Source: an uncultured Bacteroidia bacterium
GTDB lineage: Bacteria > Bacteroidota > Bacteroidia > Bacteroidales > F082
DNA length: 64,000 bases
NCBI GenBank assembly: GCA_902800965.1
Contig: CADCGK010000005.1
Span: forward strand, 1-64,000
Direction: 5' to 3'
The position numbers and the translations under genes are program-made. Every line of letters starts with the position of its first letter. The first letter of the stretch is position 1. Of the stretch, positions 50,182-56,941 are shown in pieces. The notes beneath the pieces are model-generated. The model saw nothing but the letters and a program-made list of their open reading frames with translations. It was not told where the DNA came from and did no database searches.

Positions 50182-50829
50182 ATGAAAATAGTTAGTGTTA
50201 TTACAGGTGATATTATCGGTTCTACTTTAGGAAACGATAGTCAAAGAAGAAAAATGCTGGATGTCGTTGAAGGTTCTCTTGATGAGATACAAAACGAACT
50301 TGTTTTCCGCATGCAGTTAGAGTTTTTTCGTGGTGATGCATTCCAAATTCTGATAGAAAAACCGGAAAAAGCGCTGTTGGTTGCAGTTTTGTTACGCGCT
50401 GCCTTAAGCGGCAATACTCCAAAAGATAATTTGTATATGTGGGATGCGAGAATGGCAATAGGTGTAGGTGGAGTAAAATATAGAACGGATTCATTGGCGA
50501 AGTCAAATGGAGATGCTTTTGTTTATTCAGGAAGGACATTGGATGAGATGGGTAACGAACGGCTTGCAATAAAAACGCACTGGGTTCCTATGAATGATGA
50601 GTTCGCTGTGTCAACACCATTCGCTGATGATTTGATCTCTCAATGGACTCGTGTTCAGGCAAATGTGATATATGACTACTTGTTATATGATGTTACACAA
50701 GGACAGATTGCGAGAAAAAAGGGCATGTCTCCCCAAAATGTTAGCAAAGTATTGAAAGCAGGTAGAATTGAGTTGATAATCAACTACATAAAACGATTTG
50801 AAAAACTGATATATGATAAGTCTTATTAA
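50182..50829 (+). CDS. SatD family protein
   Basis: 215 residues. The N-terminal ~150 residues read like SatD: VSVITGDIIGST (5-15), FRMQLEFFRGDAFQILIEKP and GDAFVYSGRTLDEMG. The GDIIGS and GDAF pairs recall the metal-binding pattern of class III nucleotide cyclase folds, but no activity is shown. The C-terminus has a helix-turn-helix (TQGQIARKKGMSPQNVSKVL, near 170-189). SatD is named from the sat acid-tolerance locus of Streptococcus mutans, with unknown biochemical function. It overlaps the next gene by 17 bases, a fixed pairing in my recollection. AT-rich relative to dinB. Confidence 0.72.
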   Translation: MKIVSVITGDIIGSTLGNDSQRRKMLDVVEGSLDEIQNELVFRMQLEFFRGDAFQILIEKPEKALLVAVLLRAALSGNTPKDNLYMWDARMAIGVGGVKYRTDSLAKSNGDAFVYSGRTLDEMGNERLAIKTHWVPMNDEFAVSTPFADDLISQWTRVQANVIYDYLLYDVTQGQIARKKGMSPQNVSKVLKAGRIELIINYIKRFEKLIYDKSY

Positions 50830-51532
50830 AATAGTGTTGGTGAAACTGATTGCCGCACACCTAATCTGCGACTTTGTACTTCAAACAGATGCTTTTTGTG
50901 AGCAGAAAAACAAATTAAATGGCAAGGGGGTGGTGTTTCAATTGTTACATGCCCTATTGCATGCAATTGCGGCTTATGTTTTTGTCGCCCAATGGTCTTT
51001 GTGGTGGATTGCAGTCGTGGTCTTTTGTTCACATTTTGTCATAGATATAGTGAAATCAATGTTAAAACGGCCAGATTCGATGTTTCTGTTTTTCGTAGAC
51101 CAACTAATGCATGTCTCAATTCTTGCTTTATTTAGCTATTATATTGTTCTAACAGGTCGGATTGTTGGCTGTGAAAGGTTTTCAATTTGGGTTATTGCAT
51201 CTGGATGCCTCGTACTATTAAAACCTACTTCAATAATAATTTCACGGTTTTTCAATAATAAAAATTGGAATCTTGCTACAGATGACATGTCTTTGCCGAT
51301 GGCGGGACGATGGATAGGATATTTTGAACGAATTCTTGTTATGACATTTATATTGCTTGGTAGTTATGAGGCGATAGGGTTCTTAATGGCTGCAAAATCA
51401 ATATTTCGATTTGGGGAATTAAAAGAAAAAAGCGAAATCAAGCGAACGGAATATGTTTTATTAGGGACGCTGATGAGTTTTACGATTGCTGTAATTGTTG
51501 CTTTGGGAGTGAGGCATTTGGTTTCTGATTAG
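50813..51532 (+). CDS. DUF3307 family membrane protein
   Basis: 239 residues with six or seven hydrophobic segments. The DUF3307 signature lies at the N-terminus: KLIAAHLICDFVLQTD (11-26) followed by LLHALLHAIAAY and CSHFVIDIVKSML, with His and Asp residues inside the membrane helices (His17, Asp20, His45, His72, Asp75) that could form a metal or proton site. The C-terminal half (about 120-239) is a further membrane region with the polar motif RWIGYFERILV. Unknown role. Its start overlaps the satD end by 17 bases, indicating translational coupling; the pair is probably a functional unit. Confidence 0.75.
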   Translation: MISLIKIVLVKLIAAHLICDFVLQTDAFCEQKNKLNGKGVVFQLLHALLHAIAAYVFVAQWSLWWIAVVVFCSHFVIDIVKSMLKRPDSMFLFFVDQLMHVSILALFSYYIVLTGRIVGCERFSIWVIASGCLVLLKPTSIIISRFFNNKNWNLATDDMSLPMAGRWIGYFERILVMTFILLGSYEAIGFLMAAKSIFRFGELKEKSEIKRTEYVLLGTLMSFTIAVIVALGVRHLVSD

Positions 51533-51612
51533 TGCAAAATGAAAAAAATAGCGAAAATAGATCTCGCATTAGTTTTAATCCATAATGCTGTTTCCTATTT
51601 CTGAAAAAAATG

Positions 51613-51620
51613 TATTTTTG
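51613..51620 (+). promoter_or_regulatory. Candidate -7 box (TATTTTTG) of the structured RNA
   Basis: TATTTTTG followed by AATCG. No exact TTG at -33 (TTTCC instead), so only the box supports it. Confidence 0.45.
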
Positions 51621-51626
51621 AATCGT

Positions 51627-51856
51627 TAAACTAAAAAGCAATCTATGGCATAGAAACGGTAGAATTAAATAAGACATATTGAGCTGACGCTCTTGTTCTC
51701 CTGTAGAAACAGTCTGGTAAACTATCATGTGGTGAGAATAAGAATGCGATTAGTTCACGTTATAGGCGTGACTTTTCGTGCTACTTATTGACCACAGGGA
51801 TTCGCCAGACATCCTCTACAGAATAAGGCAGTCACAAAAAGATCACGCCTTTTTTA
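51627..51856 (+). ncRNA. Candidate structured RNA (6S-like or switch-like)
   Basis: About 230 bases. Nested pairing: CTTGTT (51692) with AATAAG (51822), CTGTAGA (51701) with TCTACAG (51815), GTCTGG (51712) with CCAGAC (51805), TGTGGT (51728) with ACCACA (51791), ATAAG (51738) with CTTAT (51784), and an apical hairpin TCACG-TTATAGG-CGTGA. This long rod with a loop between stems recalls 6S RNA. A competing fold pairs AGGCGTGA-CTTTT (51764-51776) with AAAAG-A-TCACGCCT (51837-51850) just before a run of T. It cannot coexist with the apical hairpin, so the RNA could also be a termination switch. Confidence 0.55.
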
Positions 51857-51934
51857 GGCAATAATAAACAAACAAAACCTTATGAGTCTGGATATGCAAG
51901 CCTTGCAAAAACCGAATTGTTTTTTTAATTGACG

Positions 51935-51942
51935 TAGATTTG
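51935..51942 (+). promoter_or_regulatory. Candidate -7 box (TAGATTTG)
   Basis: TAGATTTG followed by CAAG, 38 bases before the start of the winged-helix-like gene. The nearest TTG is 15 bases upstream, too close for the consensus. Confidence 0.4.
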
Positions 51943-51979
51943 CAAGTGCATTAAAACAACATCGAGCGATTAGAACAAC

Positions 51980-53089
51980 ATGACAGAACCCACTCAGAAC
52001 ATACAATTCCAAAAAGCATTATTTAGTAACGACCTGCCATTTAAGCCACAAGGGCGATTGATACTGTATGTGGAAACATGTGCAAACGAAGAAACCAATG
52101 ATTATTTCCATAGGAAATTAGAAGCGGCAAAAAACATATTGGGGAAATCATTCACATATTTACCAGCCGTATTAGACAATTTGGAACAAATTGTTGAATA
52201 TAACTGGCCAGAAACGGATTCTGAGTGGTTGAAAAAAACGAAGCCTGATTGTTTAAGGATTCGGCAAATCTATCATGATATATTGTCATATTGGATTGAT
52301 GCACTGGAAAAGATGTCTGAATTGCCTTTGAATATCACGGAATATCCCTTATTAATGCGTTACGAACATTACAAAGACGATGGTATAGTATTCACGCTGT
52401 TCCCTTTATGGTACAGAGACGATGTTCAATTTGAGCAGTTGTTGAAAGACATCTCAGCGGTGCCATATCTTGGGCTGGGTGTATATTCTAGTACAATAAT
52501 CGAACAACCTTTACGCCATAGTCATATAACCGAAACTAGTCCAGATCCTAAAGAAAGGGCTGATCGAGAAAGAATAGATTTATTGACGGGCGAGATTCGT
52601 GAACGCATTGAACAACTAAGGTTGATGGGTGTGTCAGATTACATGATAAGGAAATTAATACCATTACCGGAGCCGAAATTGAGCACTCTTCGTATCACAA
52701 AGGATTACCATATACTATTACCCGATTACAACAATATTGAAATCACGATGCCGACACTTTCCAAAGTGGTATATTTTTTCTACCTGCGTCATCCAGAAGG
52801 ATTGAAATTCAAGGAATTGATTGATCATCGAGAAGAAATTCTTCAGATATACTATAGGGTATCAAACCGTAATGACATTGACGAACTAGACCAGAGCATT
52901 GATGAGTTAATTGATTCCAGCAAGAATTCCATTAATGAGAAATGCAGCCGAATTCGCTCGGCCTTTATTAGTCGATTTAATGACGATTTGGCTAAAAACT
53001 ACTATATTACATACGGCAATGGTAATGTCAAATTGATAGGTCTTGATCGTAATTTAGTGATGGACGAAGCGGGGATAATAAAGAAATGA
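51980..53089 (+). CDS. Unrecognised protein with probable C-terminal winged-helix domain
   Basis: 369 residues, soluble, no signal peptide. I do not know the family, but the C-terminal ~115 residues (from MPTLSKVVYFFYLRHPEGLK, about 255) look like a conserved Bacteroidetes module: an H-PEG-LKFKEL segment, then SIDELIDSSKNSINEKCSRIR, and DDLAKNYYITYGNGNVKLIGLDRNLV. The spacing of helices and a hairpin fits a winged helix. The N-terminal part has the acidic stretch NLEQIVEYNWPETDSEW and RADRERIDLLTGEIRERIEQLR. It heads the AT-rich gene row 51980-56703 and follows the structured RNA. Confidence 0.65.
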   Translation: MTEPTQNIQFQKALFSNDLPFKPQGRLILYVETCANEETNDYFHRKLEAAKNILGKSFTYLPAVLDNLEQIVEYNWPETDSEWLKKTKPDCLRIRQIYHDILSYWIDALEKMSELPLNITEYPLLMRYEHYKDDGIVFTLFPLWYRDDVQFEQLLKDISAVPYLGLGVYSSTIIEQPLRHSHITETSPDPKERADRERIDLLTGEIRERIEQLRLMGVSDYMIRKLIPLPEPKLSTLRITKDYHILLPDYNNIEITMPTLSKVVYFFYLRHPEGLKFKELIDHREEILQIYYRVSNRNDIDELDQSIDELIDSSKNSINEKCSRIRSAFISRFNDDLAKNYYITYGNGNVKLIGLDRNLVMDEAGIIKK

Positions 53090-53120
53090 TATCAAAGAAA
53101 AACGGAAATTAAGTATCAAA

Positions 53121-53240
53121 ATGTCAGACACTAATCAAACTTGGGATGGTAAAGACAAAAATGGGGGAACCTCTTCTGTTATCGGGTGTTTAGTTTATGT
53201 TGTCTTCTTTTTGATAGTGATAATGCATGACTGTTCTTAA
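53121..53240 (+). CDS. Small membrane protein, 39 residues
   Basis: ATG 53121 to TAA 53240. Product: MSDTNQTWDGKDKNGGTSS followed by a hydrophobic helix (VIGCLVYVVFFLIVIM, about 20-35) and HDCS. The polar Gly/Asp/Lys start and C-terminal helix are like the short Bacteroidetes membrane peptides. It lies 31 bases after one gene and 24 before the next, in the same direction, filling a gap that would otherwise be empty. Function unknown. Confidence 0.6.
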   Translation: MSDTNQTWDGKDKNGGTSSVIGCLVYVVFFLIVIMHDCS

Positions 53241-53264
53241 AAATTGTGAATAATAAGTGTTATT

Positions 53265-54371
53265 ATGAAAATTGTAGGTTATATTTTCGCTGCGATTGGT
53301 GCTCTATCATTTATTGGAGCAGCTTCAGCTGGGCATAGCGTCTTTGGCCCGTTGTTTTGGTTGGCGTTAGGTATTGGTTTGATTTTTTTTGGCAGAAAAA
53401 AAGAAGAGAAAGCACGAATGGATAATGAAAACAAGGAAACACGAACGGTCTATGAATCTACTGCTGAATCAATTGTAAACCAAGCACCAGCGGTTGCGGA
53501 AAAATCTGAAATAAAAGAAGAGGAAACAAAAGTTGAAACAAAATCCTATTGGGAAAGATATAAAACAGAGAATTCAGAAAAGTCTTCACAGCTATCTTCT
53601 CTTTATGGTATTGATTTTTCTTTATTAACGGAAAAGGATATTAGAGAAAGAATTGGCACTGTCGATCGTCTGTGTCACCAATATCAATGCATCATTCCTC
53701 AACTAAAAGATAGATGTATGAAGGATATGGAACAATTTCCACTGTCTTTTATGGATAGAATGATTGAGATGACTGAAAAGGAAATGGAACAAGAGGCGAT
53801 TAATTTTAATATTTCAAAAAAGAATACTGCATGTGCATTATTGCTTGATTGGATGAAAGAAAGGAAAGATTTTTTGGAAATGAACGATGTTTACAATAAG
53901 CCAACAAAAGAAGAAGAAAGTTTGGATGACCAGTTATCACCGGAAGAGTCATTCAAAAAGAGGTATTCTGGAATTCTTGTTAAACAGATTGGAAACAATG
54001 CCAACATACCGCTGTTTTGTGTAGGATATGATTCTCCAATAGCTCACGAATTGATGGATGTAATGTACGCTTTTTTAAAAGACAAAGCGGAAAAAGAAAA
54101 GGCAGATAGACTTGGCTATGGAAAAAGATATGTTTTTATCATCACAGAAGAAACGGAGAAGATTGTAAAAAAGTACTGCCATGCAGCATTACAGGAATGC
54201 ATAGAATACTACAACTTCCCCAACAAAGAAGTCGTCACAAGTTTTAGATGCCCTCATTGCGGAAGTTGGAAAGTTTGGAATGAAGATTATGGATTTGAAT
54301 GTGGTGAATGTGGATGTACTTGGCATGCTCCTTTAGGCTATAATTTGTATTTAGATTTAGATAATAACTAA
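53265..54371 (+). CDS. Unrecognised membrane protein with C-terminal zinc ribbon
   Basis: 368 residues. Two hydrophobic segments at the N-terminus (about 4-22 and 26-46), then Lys/Glu-rich coiled-coil-like sequence (about 48-105), a helical middle (about 120-230), and a C-terminal zinc ribbon: CPHCGSW (about 330) and CGECGCTWHAP (about 347-357). The middle shows GYDSPIAHELMDVMYAFLKDK and RLGYGKRYVFIITEETEKIV; I do not recognise it. The zinc ribbon could bind nucleic acid or protein at the membrane face. Confidence 0.6.
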   Translation: MKIVGYIFAAIGALSFIGAASAGHSVFGPLFWLALGIGLIFFGRKKEEKARMDNENKETRTVYESTAESIVNQAPAVAEKSEIKEEETKVETKSYWERYKTENSEKSSQLSSLYGIDFSLLTEKDIRERIGTVDRLCHQYQCIIPQLKDRCMKDMEQFPLSFMDRMIEMTEKEMEQEAINFNISKKNTACALLLDWMKERKDFLEMNDVYNKPTKEEESLDDQLSPEESFKKRYSGILVKQIGNNANIPLFCVGYDSPIAHELMDVMYAFLKDKAEKEKADRLGYGKRYVFIITEETEKIVKKYCHAALQECIEYYNFPNKEVVTSFRCPHCGSWKVWNEDYGFECGECGCTWHAPLGYNLYLDLDNN

Positions 54372-54385
54372 AAACAAGGTATACT

Positions 54386-55024
54386 ATGAACATTGATGAA
54401 ACTGCTCGGAAGATTGTCTCCGCTTTCGAGTCTGAGAATGCTGTAGTGCTTAAGGAAGGGACAAAGGAAATGCTTCGCCAAATAAAACATTACGAGAGTT
54501 TGTTTTCTGTAGTAATAAATCCTTATATTGTAGCTAAGAGCCTTTATTTCATGCTAACAGAGGATTATCTGACAGAGAATGATCAGATTTCTGTTATTAA
54601 ACTGGCGTATTTCTGCCTTTTGAACAACTATCTCAAAAACAAGGATAGTAAGCCTGGTGATTCGGAGTATGAAGATTTGGTGTCAGGATGCAAACTTGCC
54701 TTAGTGCTGATTTCAATGCAGAATCAGTATCTGATGTATTCTGTCATTGCTGGTCAGGCACTCTATATCAATCCTGAGACTCATATTCGGAACCAAGTAC
54801 TACTCTTTGGTGGAATTGTTAAAGAGGCGGAACGCGCAAATTGCAACTTTCCATTGGATGATGTTATCAACAAGTATTATGTGGAAATAATCAAAGAGTT
54901 AAATAATTATTTGCCAATAGGAAAAGATTTGGCAATACTAAAAGAGAAATGTACTCCAGTCATTAATAACATTAAGACAAATATTATGCTTAATCTTAAT
55001 GATAGTTGGTCGGATATTTTTTAA
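54386..55024 (+). CDS. Unrecognised helical protein
   Basis: 212 residues, predicted all-helical and soluble, with no cysteine cluster or nucleotide-binding loop. It begins MNIDETARKIVSAFESENAV and has a hydrophobic helical core (LISMQNQYLMYSVIAGQAL, about 112-130). The start lies 14 bases after the zinc-ribbon gene. The strong AT bias (AAA, ATT, TTA codons) is like its neighbours and unlike the genes left of 50.1 kb. Confidence 0.55.
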   Translation: MNIDETARKIVSAFESENAVVLKEGTKEMLRQIKHYESLFSVVINPYIVAKSLYFMLTEDYLTENDQISVIKLAYFCLLNNYLKNKDSKPGDSEYEDLVSGCKLALVLISMQNQYLMYSVIAGQALYINPETHIRNQVLLFGGIVKEAERANCNFPLDDVINKYYVEIIKELNNYLPIGKDLAILKEKCTPVINNIKTNIMLNLNDSWSDIF

Positions 55025-55054
55025 GGCAAGCAAAAAAGATTTATTGGTATTACC

Positions 55055-55486
55055 ATGGGCTTATTTAACAGAACAAGAAATCCAAAACCTCCTTACGATA
55101 CTTTGGAAGCTGAACAAAGGTGTGCATTATACTTTCAACTGGAATACTTAACAATGACAGGTGTGCCAATGCGTGAAATGTCATGGGCATTTTCTTATTT
55201 GGAAAAAGCTGCCATTGCTTTTGGATTGACAAAACGCCAAATTGATGAATTCAGACCATTTTATAATACATACGAAAAGTTTGTGCCTTATATCAAACAG
55301 ATTAAAGACAGGCAGGTTCTTGAGTATATGATTAGTAACTGTTCAAATATCTTTTATTTGATGCATGGCGGAGAAGAACATCAGCGACTAGGCGAACAAG
55401 CGTATAAACTATACGAGGAACTCGGATTTTCCTATGAGGAAGTTCGAAGTATTACGAATAAATATATGTATCGAACGGAGATTTAA
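55055..55486 (+). CDS. Unrecognised small helical protein
   Basis: 143 residues, mostly helical, with a basic N-terminus (MGLFNRTRNPKPPYDTLEAE) and a C-terminal HQRLGEQAYKLYEELGFSYEEV. It has no catalytic motif. Overall shape recalls TerB-like or TPR-containing helical proteins, but without firm match. It is 30 bases downstream of the 54386 gene and 34 bases upstream of the next. Confidence 0.5.
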   Translation: MGLFNRTRNPKPPYDTLEAEQRCALYFQLEYLTMTGVPMREMSWAFSYLEKAAIAFGLTKRQIDEFRPFYNTYEKFVPYIKQIKDRQVLEYMISNCSNIFYLMHGGEEHQRLGEQAYKLYEELGFSYEEVRSITNKYMYRTEI

Positions 55487-55520
55487 AAACTTGAAAAAAT
55501 CCAACCAAAGCCTTTCGCTT

Positions 55521-56156
55521 ATGGAAAACGAAAAAGAAAACACCCTAGACGGCGTTCTTATAACCGCTATTGGTTGTGCGGTTATAGGGGGACTTCATTA
55601 TTTAGCAGACCGTTCCCTGTTTACAATCATACTCTTTGGCACTGCGGCCATCGGAATAATAGTATTTTACATTCTCCGTCAAACCGTCTGGAAAAGCACC
55701 GAGACCTTGGAGGAGGATATCTGCAAACGATTGAAAAAAACGGGTTTCCAATATGAGAAAAAAGAAGGCAATCTTTTTGTTGTCAAAAATGAGAGCCGCT
55801 TTCAAGTCCAGTTGGCTGACACATATAATCGGAGGATAAAACACCTCTATATTTACTATAAATTCAAAGATAACAATGCTAACAATGTCAATAAGGATGG
55901 GTGGGGCCGAGCTTCTAATTTCATTAATGTTCGCAACACCGAAACCATCTTTGTTACGCTGGAGGATCATTTTTGTTGCTGCTATCAGACTGCCATCGGT
56001 AACTCCAAGGATTTTATGAAGGAGTTTAACTTTGCGTATGAGCGAATCGGTGAGGCCATGGATGATTACAATAAGTTATTTCCGTTTATGGAACGGGATT
56101 ACCCTAATCATACAGAAAACCAAACGGGCATTGGATTCAGACAATACGAACCATAA
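55521..56156 (+). CDS. Unrecognised protein with two N-terminal membrane helices
   Basis: 211 residues from ATG 55521; an in-frame start at 55434 would overlap the previous gene and add 29 unlikely residues. Two membrane helices (about 11-27 and 32-51) precede a soluble domain: TLEEDICKRLKKTGFQYEKKEGN and FHCCCYQTAIGNSKDFMKEF-like FCCCYQTAIG near 153-163, with a Cys-Cys-Cys triplet. Composition is less AT-rich than the preceding genes. Function unknown. Confidence 0.55.
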   Translation: MENEKENTLDGVLITAIGCAVIGGLHYLADRSLFTIILFGTAAIGIIVFYILRQTVWKSTETLEEDICKRLKKTGFQYEKKEGNLFVVKNESRFQVQLADTYNRRIKHLYIYYKFKDNNANNVNKDGWGRASNFINVRNTETIFVTLEDHFCCCYQTAIGNSKDFMKEFNFAYERIGEAMDDYNKLFPFMERDYPNHTENQTGIGFRQYEP

Positions 56157-56175
56157 TACACCAAACGCTTAAATC

Positions 56176-56703
56176 ATGAAAGCCCTCAAATACGTAGCCC
56201 TATTCATCTCTTGGCTCACCATTTCACCACTCTTACTTATCCTTGATGGACACTGGAAATTGTTGCCCAAATGGTTGAGGATACTGCTTTTCTTCCTGTC
56301 GCCGCTGATGCTGATTGTTTTTGCGGCAGCCATCATCATTTGTTATTTTTACTATTACGATTATTACTATCCCCAGCATCATTTCGTTAGGCCAAAGGTG
56401 GTTAAAAACATCACTGGCGTTGCTTTCCCAAAATATAAGGTCGTGGAATATTGGCCAAGCAAAAGCAGGTGGGATAGAAGTGACTCGTTCACTTTGGAAT
56501 TCATAGAGATGCCCTCCGAAGAATTCTACAAAGAACTCGATACACATTTCGATAGTTTTGAGCCAGGGATATATAGTTTCAGTGCCATCTGGGGGAATGG
56601 AATAGAAGCGCCCAAAGGCGAATTGGAGAAATATGACGGGACTTTCCGCGTGAAAATCGAAAAAGGGTCGAAGACTTTTTGGATTCAGGCGGGAACGTGG
56701 TGA
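56176..56703 (+). CDS. Unrecognised membrane-anchored protein
   Basis: 175 residues. Two hydrophobic segments at the N-terminus (about 3-20 and 34-57) with a tyrosine-rich YFYYYDYYYPQHH stretch between membrane and domain; the soluble part (about 70-175) is beta-rich (YKVVEYWPSKSRWDRSDSFTLEF split over 84-106). No known motif. It starts 19 bases after the 55521 gene and resembles it in layout, so the two may make one membrane complex. Last gene before the dnaE-upstream RNA. Confidence 0.55.
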   Translation: MKALKYVALFISWLTISPLLLILDGHWKLLPKWLRILLFFLSPLMLIVFAAAIIICYFYYYDYYYPQHHFVRPKVVKNITGVAFPKYKVVEYWPSKSRWDRSDSFTLEFIEMPSEEFYKELDTHFDSFEPGIYSFSAIWGNGIEAPKGELEKYDGTFRVKIEKGSKTFWIQAGTW

Positions 56704-56722
56704 GAATTTTCAAGTTTTTTCG

Positions 56723-56752
56723 TTGCGACATTAGATATTATTTGTATCTTTG
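56723..56752 (+). promoter_or_regulatory. Promoter of the kissing-loop RNA (TTG-N19-TATCTTTG)
   Basis: TTG at 56723-56725, exactly 19 bases, TATCTTTG at 56745-56752, followed by CAGCATAG. One of the best consensus promoters in the window, and the only transcript start visible before dnaE. Confidence 0.8.
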
Positions 56753-56757
56753 CAGCA

Positions 56758-56882
56758 TAGAAAACTTCTATGGTTCCGAGCACTAATCTCAGGCAAACCG
56801 CCGAAATGGCCTGAGATGTTTAAGGAAACGGACGGCGGCGATCCGTTGAAAAGAGTGTGCTTCTTTTACCATAGTATTTTTT
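56758..56882 (+). ncRNA. Structured RNA with kissing hairpin loops and terminator-like closing stem, upstream of dnaE
   Basis: Closing stem CTATGGT (56768-56774) with ACCATAG (56868-56874), then AGCAC (56779-56783) with GTGCT (56857-56861). Inside are hairpin 1, ATCTCAGGC/GCCTGAGAT (56786-56794 with 56809-56817), and hairpin 2, ACGGA/TCCGT (56828-56832 with 56842-56846). Loop 1 CCGCCG (56798-56803) is exactly complementary to loop 2 CGGCGG (56833-56838). A T tract follows the closing stem at 56875-56883. This is either a stand-alone small RNA or the attenuator leader of dnaE. It resembles no family I can name. Confidence 0.7.
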
Positions 56883-56894
56883 TGTGTATCTAAA

Positions 56895-56941
56895 TTTTTG
56901 ATTAGATTTACGGCGAAAATTTTGATTAAAAACTAATCAAA
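56895..56941. promoter_or_regulatory. Shared 47-bp operator-like element, dnaE copy
   Basis: Same layout as at 48297-48343: TTTGATTA half-sites 24 bases apart, ATTTACGGCG between them, and here a perfect inverted repeat TTTGATTA-AAAAC-TAATCAAA (56921-56941). The last base is the A of the dnaE start codon, so a bound repressor would cover the start. Confidence 0.75.

Larger units (their letters stand above)
51533..51979. other. Long intergenic region holding a structured RNA
   Basis: 447 bases without a gene. Contents: the candidate RNA at 51620-51856, a TAGATTTG box at 51935-51942, and an inverted repeat TGCAAG-CC-TTGCA near 51895-51907. The rest shows nothing I can name. Confidence 0.6.

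Noticed and set aside
51882..51932. 16-residue ORF (MSLDMQALQKPNCFFN)
   Set aside because: Too short, no hydrophobic helix or context, and it ends before the promoter box of the next gene.
56758..56882. Purine riboswitch identity for the kissing-loop RNA
   Set aside because: The three-way layout and loop-loop contact are similar, but the conserved junction bases of that family are not visible, and the loops are not 7-mers.
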